This document shows, piece after piece, positions 57,520 to 64,000 of a DNA stretch of 64,000 nt. The DNA is taken from NCBI GenBank assembly GCA_015680685.1, contig MNCI01033307.1, forward strand, positions 1 to 64,000. Reading direction: 5' to 3'. Within the stretch, counting starts at the first letter, position 1. The number at the start of each line of letters is the position of its first letter. A model generated the notes under the pieces. That model was not told the DNA's origin. It was given only the letters and a program-made list of their open reading frames with translations, and did no database searches. Both the position numbers and the translations under genes were made by a program. Source of the stretch: Gnetum montanum. Lineage: Eukaryota; Streptophyta; Gnetopsida; Gnetales; Gnetaceae.

Positions 57520-59040
57520 ATGCTAACTATTATAGTGCCTCAGTTTTTCATCTTTTTTTTCACATTTTTTATTTTACACTGTTATTTTTTCTAAATTTTT
57601 GTTTTATAACATCATTAATACATTTAATATTTCTTGAATATTTTTATAAATTTCTTTTATATTTTTCCTCTTATTTTGATATGAACTTTCCTTATTTTCT
57701 AATAAAGTTGTTGTATTGCCAACAAGACATAGTGGTGTTGTAGTTGTTACCAATGGTGATTTGTGCTTAATGTTTTTGCTTGCTAATGTTCAGGTTCTCT
57801 TTTTAAATTTTTGTACCGATGGGTAAGACATGATTTCTTTTTCATGGAACAGGCAATGAGTCCACAACATCCACCCATTCACAAGAATCTATGGTTTTCC
57901 TCATTTTGAGAATATGAGGTTCCTTTCATTAAATAAACCTTTAATAAATTTGTGACCTTGGTGGTTTCTGGAATTAGGAAGGATTCAAAGGTCTTCATAG
58001 GTTGTAACTTCAAGGAGACTTAGTACTCTTTGTACTTTTCTACTTACTTAGGTTTATGAGTGTTTTCATGGATTTCTTACTATTTCGTATCAACCAATAA
58101 TAGGAAGTTGAATAAGTGTTTTCATGGTGTGGTTCCCATCCAAAAATTTCAAACAAGATAGAGAGAGAGAAAAAAGGAAAAAAACAAAAACAAAATAAGA
58201 GAAAACATGGTGAGAATTCAAAGCACACCCCTTAGACAAATAAATGGGCTACAAGCACTAATTATGAGACTAGAAAGACATGTTACCCATGCCTAAAGAT
58301 CCCCTCTAACTAAGGACCTCTCTCACTTCTTGGTTCTCTTTTATTCTCTTTAAGGAATGTTAGTTGTTCTATGGAAGTAATCTTGTATCTCAAGGGGATG
58401 GATCAGTCTTGAAGTGGTGTTGGGAAGTCACTGAAAGTGGTTGGTTTTGGTCTCAACTAAGGATGGATCTTCTTAGGTTATCTAAACACAATTCCACAAG
58501 GGACTACTTATGACCTCAATTTCAAACTCCATTTCACCTTCTTCATCATCCATCAATGCTGGCCATAACTCACCTCACTGACAGTGTCCATGTTCTTGTT
58601 CAGTGTCTTTGCTTGACGTACTCAAATTCTTTGGTAGAATCTTTCAGCTTTTGGTACTTAACTTTCATAAACCATCAATCACCTATAAGGCCCATAGACT
58701 ACTTGGGTTGAGGTTATGCAAGTGCAAACAAGGCATGTGGCTACTATGGGGAGGACCCACTTGCATATCTCTTGGTTGGGTTTCTTAAGCAACTTATCCT
58801 TAGGCATCTTTGCAATTAAAATATTTTGTGCATCCATCTTCTACATCCGACTGTGTGCTCCTTTAAATATTTGCTTCAATTCACATATTCTCCATCAAAT
58901 TTTTGAATTTTTGAGCTTTCAAAGATCCTATTCAATGATTTTATCATATTCTTGGCTTTTCTGGAACTCCATGGACCCTAAATTCATTCAAAAATTCCTT
59001 GTACTTTTCAAAATATTCAAGTTTGAAATTTTATTTTTTA
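57520..59040 (+). other. Conserved post-pol spacer of element G
   Basis: It shares blocks with A, D and F: aggcaatgagtccacaacat (57851), aacttcaaggagact (58007), actagaaagacatgttaccc (58269) and a gggaggacccacttgcatat block (58749). The small conserved frame lies within it (58124-58385). Confidence 0.6.
58124..58385 (+). pseudogene. Small conserved post-pol reading frame, broken (G)
   Basis: It starts MVWFPSKNFKQDRERE at 58124 and, after a stop and shift, continues from ATG 58207 as MVRIQSTPLRQINGLQALIM, then RLERHVTHA. The hydrophobic end FLVLFYSL and MLVVLWK is interrupted by stops. It is similar to the frames at 10387 and 32131. Confidence 0.3.
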
Positions 59041-59045
59041 TGAAC

Positions 59046-59137
59046 CCCATAAACGAGGCCCCATCAATAGAGCCCATGCATATACGAGGCCCCGTATATG
59101 TAGCATTGTCAACGTAGTGCAAAAATACTATATATAT
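59046..59137 (+). promoter_or_regulatory. U3-like palindromes and TATA box before ORF X (G)
   Basis: acgaggccccatcaat resembles the ggccccatcaat unit of G's own LTR (50351 and 62743). Next is a perfect inverted repeat catatacg (59079-59086) and cgtatatg (59093-59100) around aggccc. A TATATAT box lies at about 59129. The conserved leader follows (cccaaggagtttttacaatt). Confidence 0.55.
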
Positions 59138-59283
59138 GTACAACCCCCCTTAGAGATTTTCACATTTTCTCACAAACACCCAAGGAGTTTTTACAATTTT
59201 TAGAGCAGAGGACCTTACAAAGCCCATAACTTCCTAACTATTTGTCCAAATCACTTCGTTCTTCGACCCTGTAGCTCTTGGAG

Positions 59284-59583
59284 GTGAGCTCTTAGTCATG
59301 GGGACCTTAAACATGCTATTTTTGACAAAAACAATTTTGACATTTTTCTAACTCCCACAAAGGTTTAACTAAGGAATCAACATTAAAGCACCAAATTACA
59401 AAAGTTAAACCCTTCCAACAAGCTCCGATGACACTTACAATTAAAATTTCATGAAATAATGATAAAATAATAATCTTCCATGGTCCAACCATAGCCAAGT
59501 GTAACTAATTAACAAGATAAGGTATCCAAATATTTTAAGTTACACATTATATATACCAATCCATGGATGTGTTGTGACCACAG
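59284..59583 (+). other. Predicted 5'-UTR intron before ORF X (G)
   Basis: Donor cttggag|gtgagc; acceptor ttgtgaccacag|ATGGCA. The 300 bp between are AT-rich and align in part with the introns of A and D (aaggtatccaaatattttaa near the end). Confidence 0.6.
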
Positions 59584-62444
59584 ATGGCATCAAAAGACAA
59601 ACACACATATGAAGGATGACCATCTCAACTAAGGGAAAAATAGCCAACAATGAGAAGGGGCCAAGAACCGACCCAGGAAAAATTATTTGCAACCCATGCC
59701 ATAAGCCCTCTTAGGGAAGAGGCTGAAGTGGAGTCTATTGTCATATTCCAAAATAGGTGGCAACAACAAAACATTCCCACTAGGACAAGGAACCAGCTCA
59801 ACAAGCAAACCTTGAGGTAACCTTAATGGAGGCCTTCCTAAACCAAATCAAATGAAGGGAGGTCCAAAAGATAGTGCTCCAAGAGTTGAACTTTGGCTCT
59901 TTCTTGGAGCAAGCATCTAAAGAACTAAAAGACCAACTAAAGACCTCTCCCATGTGGCCAATTATCACTTCTAGCAGGAAGCAATTTATGAAAGAGACGT
60001 TCCTATTTTGGAAAAATAGGCAGGTTGGTTCAACGATCAAGATCAAGTACATTTCATTGTCCTACTCGATGCAAGCCATTGCAGAGGCACTTGGGTTACC
60101 TAAAACTGGAACAAATCTCACCGACATTCTAATGCAGGTGAACCCCAGCATCAAAAAGGAATGGATTCAATGGTGTTATGGTGTCAACCACAAGGAGTAT
60201 GGCATGCTCACACCAACAAAAAGAATCCACTACAAGATTGCAACCTTCCACCTAAATCCCATGGTAAGGCCCAACAAGGTCACTGCCTTTTCTACCTATG
60301 CATGTGCTACTCTGAGTGGAAGATTCCTAGTTAACCTTCCACAGCTAATCTATCTGAAGATAGAAAAATGATTCAAGGAGAATGAACGTGGAATGAAGGC
60401 ACTCCCTTTTCCATGCCTCATAAGAAAACTATGTTGAAGGGGAGGAATGGTCTACTACACTAATGATGTTATCTGACATGCTTCGACAGCTAATTGGGTA
60501 GAGATGATGAAGGACAAAACTCCTGTAACAACAATCCAGGAAGAGGAGTAGTAGCCACCACCTTTACCTACCACTCAAAAAATTATGTTAGACATCACTA
60601 CAACATCCCAACGGTTGCACAAGTACCAAGAATGGCTCTTGAGAGAGTAAGAGCAACAAGCAAGCACAAGTGGTGGAGACCCATCTATGTACCAGCCAAC
60701 AATGAGTCACCTAAATGAGGTGGCCTGAATAGTTAGCTTGATGGAAAGAGGTGGACCCATTTTCTCTACCCAACAAATGCAGTTGTCTACAAGGTTAAAT
60801 CCTACCGCTAAAGAGGTAATGGTATCTCTCTTAGAATAACAACTCCTAGAGATTTCTATGAACACTATGATCTTTTTGGTGTGCTTCGAGGAGGATGACT
60901 CAGCAACAGTATTGGCGATGCAACACCAAGGACAAGAAATAGCAGCAAAGGTCGTTGTTAATAGAATCGCCAAAAAATTCAATGCACCTAAAATGTCTAT
61001 ACTAGATGTCATTACACTTAAACATGTGAAGACATCTGCAGGGACCATAAGTGGTAGATTAAAAGTAACATAGCATGAAAAATTGTTGGACCAATTAGTA
61101 AGAATTGGGCAATTGCTTTTGGATTTCTTTGACCTTCTAGATAGTATAATTTCAACCTAGTCAAAGTTGCTAGAGGTAAGGGGCAAAAATATTATTTTGG
61201 AAGGGCTACTTGAAATACCCAAGGAGCTGAATGAACATTTGGCTATGAAGGTTGCTAAATTAAGAGCCCAGATTGCCAACCTTGCATTTCTCAACCTGGC
61301 ATTGATAAGAGATGAAGCTCTTGAACAACTTCACACTAGGTTGAAAGGGGTTGAGGATGCACTAGAAATGACAATGTTCTACTAATCCTTGGGAAAGGCC
61401 ACCCAACACAAAATTTAGAAGGCCTTAGATCTAACCCACTAGGAGAATGTGTAGTTGACCATAGAAAATCATTGCCTATGAAATGTTGATTTGCATAAAT
61501 AAAAATTGATTGATTTTATCCATCAATAGTAAGAGCAACTAGCTAGAGCAAATATAGAGTTAAGGAGATTAGCAGCTTAGAATAGAAACCTCTCCATGAA
61601 AGAGGTTTGTACCCTTCACCAAAAGACTGCAATAGAAGTAGCTGCCTAGAAATCTAAGGCTCTCAAATTTGAGAGAGTCAAAGATCACTACAGAAACCAA
61701 GTTAGCCTACAAAAGGAAATAAATGAGAAACACATTCAAGTGATGAAGGCAAAGGTGAACGAGACCCTCTAACAACTCCAACAAGGACATAAATTATGGT
61801 AGCCCATCATTGATGGGATTGATCAATACAATAAAGCAAAAATTTTCCTAAAGGAGTTGCAGATAGAGGATATGACTGAATATATGGAGCTTGCCAATTT
61901 TTTGTATGTAAACCTAGCTGTGTTCACTATCAAACATCCATTGTCAAAACTAGAAAAGTAGGTGGCCAACTCATATTTGTTGTATGAGGCCGAGTTTAAG
62001 TACCACAAGGACACCAAGAAAAAGCTTGCAAAGGAAAATGCTGAACTCAAGGTTCTCAAGGGTAAATATACTGATCATAGATCCACTGTGGAGAGCCTGG
62101 CTAAAAGAATGAATGACTACCATGAGCTACAAAACATAGTCAGGAATTTCAATGTCAAACACAAACAATTCGCTACCTAGTTTGTAAATGTCAAGGAGAA
62201 ATTCCCAGTAATGCTCTGTCCATGGGATATCCCCATTCTAGCCAACATTAATGATGCCGCATCAACTATGAATGATCCCTAGAGTATAGAGGACAACATG
62301 AAGGCATTACTGGATGCCTTTCACCTTCCACCAAAGGTAGCAACCGTAGTAGGATAGCTATAGCCTCCTCAGCCACTACATGCATGTGAAGCTAGTGAAG
62401 GCTCTTCAAAACCTTAGGAGCCTCCACCACCTAGGACTATTTGA
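59584..62444 (+). pseudogene. ORF X of element G: plant-transposon-associated domain plus coiled coil
   Basis: It starts at the ATG after the predicted acceptor and ends at TGA 62442-62444. This is the best preserved ORF X. An open stretch at 59874-60371 holds the domain: ELNFGSFLEQASKELKDQL, SPMWPIITSSRKQF, LFWKNRQVGSTIKIKYISLS, QAIAEALGLPKTGTN, CYGVNHKEYGMLTPTKR, LNPMVRPNKVTAFSTYA and FLVNLPQLIYLKIEK, then LPFPCLIRKLC. The pattern resembles the plant transposon protein domain (by eye). Lys/Glu/Leu-rich heptad-like stretches follow (EIPKELNEHLAMKVAKLRAQ at 61216; KKKLAKENAELKVLKGKY at 62016). The Pro-rich end has PPKVATVV. No signal peptide or transmembrane segment was seen. A structural, Gag-like or chromatin-binding role is possible, but unknown. 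Confidence 0.7.
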
Positions 62445-62680
62445 TCTTCACAACCATCTTCATGCCATCAAAGGATGTGTTGTCCAGTTTGAGTAGTCAT
62501 GTCATGGTGTTCAATTTTGTGTTATGAACACCACAAATTTTGTAATGATGTCAATCCATACACTCAGGCACTCAGTTTTGTTTTCAATTTTGTTATGTTA
62601 GTTTGTTATGTCAAGTGTCAGCCAATAATCCCATACCTTTTCAATTTTGTAAGGGAACTTGGGGATGCATTATCAGTTAG

Positions 62681-62691
62681 TCATGGGGGTA
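62681..62691 (+). promoter_or_regulatory. Polypurine tract of G
   Basis: tcatgggggta directly precedes the 3' LTR (TGATGAAGC from 62692), the expected plus-strand primer. Confidence 0.75.
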
Positions 62692-63450
62692 TGATGAAGC
62701 ATCAAACTATCGCATCAACATAGGATTTTCTGCATTTATGGGGCCCCATCAACATAGCTCCATAATAAAGTTTATAAATATGCACTCACTTGCCATGTTT
62801 ATGGGATGTCTGATCATAGGCTTAGCAAAGTTCTTGTAGTTTGTTCATTTGAGAGTTAGAATATTTTTCTTGAGTGCCCACAATAGGAGTCAAAAAGTAT
62901 ATGGACCTTTATTCGAGCACTAATGTACCTAAGCACAATAGTATGAACGGCAATGAAGATGAGCCTTTTGATAAACCTTGTAGCATTTGGAAATAGATTA
63001 ATTATTTATTTATGCATTTAATGTTTTATGCAATTTTCTTTAATACTTTAAGTAATTAAATACTTAATTAGGCTAAACTAAGCTAGATTATGTAGCGATT
63101 AATTAAACACATAAGTACGATCACTTCAAGCATAACCTATAATGCTTGGTAATCCTAGCAATGCTTAACACTTGGTAACCTAGTAGTGTTGTATGCATTC
63201 AAGATGTGTACGGAAAGAGGAACTAGATGCTTATGTTATTAATTAGCAATCAGATTAATTAAATTGATTAATAAATTGAGTTTCAACTTGTTATCAATTG
63301 TAGGCAAATAAAACATTAAATAATAAAAAATCATGTGCCCCAATTACACTTAACCATACAACTAAGCTTTACAAATGTAGTTGGGAAGACAAATATCATC
63401 ACGATTAGATTTCACTTTCAAGAACCAGCATACTTAGGAACTTAAGGTCT
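62692..63450 (+). repeat. 3' LTR of element G, truncated
   Basis: TGATGAAGC matches the 5' LTR. Its U3 is only about 80 bp and contains one catttatggggccccatcaa unit, against several in the 5' LTR; TATAAATA is at 62773. The match ends after cttaaggtct at 63450; about 100 bp including the CTCATCA end are missing. Confidence 0.88.
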
Positions 63451-64000
63451 TTAAAAAACTAATGCAATCATGGGGACAATAGATTTCATTTTCATATTAC
63501 TTACATGCCCAAGAGCATATCGAGGAGGAGAGACTGAAGAATACGAAATGCTACAAACCATGCAAATATTGTTGGGTAGTTAAGCTAATTTTTTCATCTA
63601 CTAGTGTAACTTTTTGCATCTAAAAATTCTTTAAATTTCTCCTTTTTCTTGAAGTTCTTCTCCTTATTTCTACATTTATGTTAAAATTTCACTAAATTAT
63701 CATCCAATTTTGAATAGTAACTTTATTTTTAATTCAACTTTAGCCTTCTTAGGAATTACCATAAACACTTTATCCTTTGCCTTATTGATTTTATCCTATA
63801 ATAGTTGCAACCAAGTTATATTAACCATCATGGATGATAAGTTCATTAAATTGTTCATTGATAGAAGCTTCTTCCTGGTCTTCTTAACCTTCTCTAACAA
63901 CTCCTTCATTCTAGACTTGTAATTTCTAAATTATGTCAAACCCACAATATCACTAATAGTATTGATAGCTTTCAATTCTTGGATTTTTGATTCAAGTCAT
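63451..64000 (-). other. Unrecognised flank with a helical-looking minus-strand stretch
   Basis: On the minus strand from about 63925 to 63720 the reading MKELLEKVKKTRKKLLSMNN and, after a stop, DKINKAKDKVFMVIPKKAKV is Lys/Leu-rich and could form a coiled coil. It matches nothing recognised elsewhere in the window and stops are present further on. It may be a piece of another decayed element. Confidence 0.3.

Larger units (their letters stand above)
50220..63450 (+). mobile_element. Ty3/gypsy element G (Athila/Tat-like)
   Basis: 5' LTR 50220-51145, tRNA-Asp-type primer site, Gag, protease, RT, RNase H, integrase, spacer with internal promoter and intron, ORF X, polypurine tract, and a 3' LTR from 62692 cut off at about 63450. 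The left flank is gaagg; the right duplication is lost with the LTR end. It is the most complete copy of the group in gene content, though all frames carry stops. Confidence 0.9.

Noticed and set aside
1-64000. CRISPR arrays, prokaryotic operons, tRNA or rRNA genes
   Set aside because: No regular spacer-repeat array or RNA gene was recognised; the repeats present are LTRs, U3 motifs and microsatellites of plant type.

Overview
The window looks like nuclear DNA from a large, transposon-filled plant genome. A seed plant with slow DNA removal, such as a gymnosperm, would fit, but the species cannot be told from the sequence. No intact host gene, tRNA, rRNA or CRISPR array was found. Almost everything that can be recognised is decayed LTR retrotransposon, nested and interrupted by stops. 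Many stops are CAA/CAG/CGA/TGG codons turned to TAA/TAG/TGA, the C-to-T/G-to-A decay expected of methylated plant repeats.

Layout. 1-2311: AT-rich flank. 2312-21476: a Ty1/copia-type element (C) whose 5' LTR is split by a Ty3/gypsy element (A, 2988-15803). 21960-23514 and 37403-37828: a minus-strand, chromovirus-like pol (E), split by a second Ty3/gypsy element (D, 23515-37402) with a perfect 5-bp target duplication; D itself contains a solo LTR (30969-31747) and a scrap of an inverted LTR. 37829-41924: truncated, compact Ty3/gypsy copy (F) with a 339-N gap. 41925-45960: the 3' part of another copy (I). 45970-47900: minus-strand gag, primer site and LTR of another element (H), possibly the 5' end of E. 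47901-50219: no gene. 50220-63450: a third long Ty3/gypsy element (G) with a truncated 3' LTR. 63451-64000: unrecognised flank.

Elements A, D, G, I and F form one non-chromovirus (Athila/Tat-like) Ty3/gypsy group: TGATGAG...CTCATCA LTR ends, a primer site derived from tRNA-Asp, Gag with a His/Asp-rich linker, then protease, RT, RNase H and integrase, a polypurine block at the end of pol, a 1.2-1.7 kb conserved spacer, and finally a long extra ORF (ORF X) before the 3' LTR.

The most interesting structure is the unit around ORF X. In A, D and G (and less clearly I) it is preceded by a short block of palindromes matching the variable U3 palindromes of the same element's LTR, then a TATA box, a conserved short leader, a splice donor, an intron of about 275-300 bp and an acceptor; in A and G the ATG follows the acceptor directly. 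This looks like a complete gene with its own U3-like promoter inside a retrotransposon. The copia-type element C shows a parallel design: its internal ORF at 18361 follows a cluster of the same GATGTCCCA/GGGACATC motifs that fill its LTR, plus a TATA box. All copies here are dead, so the proposal concerns their ancestors.
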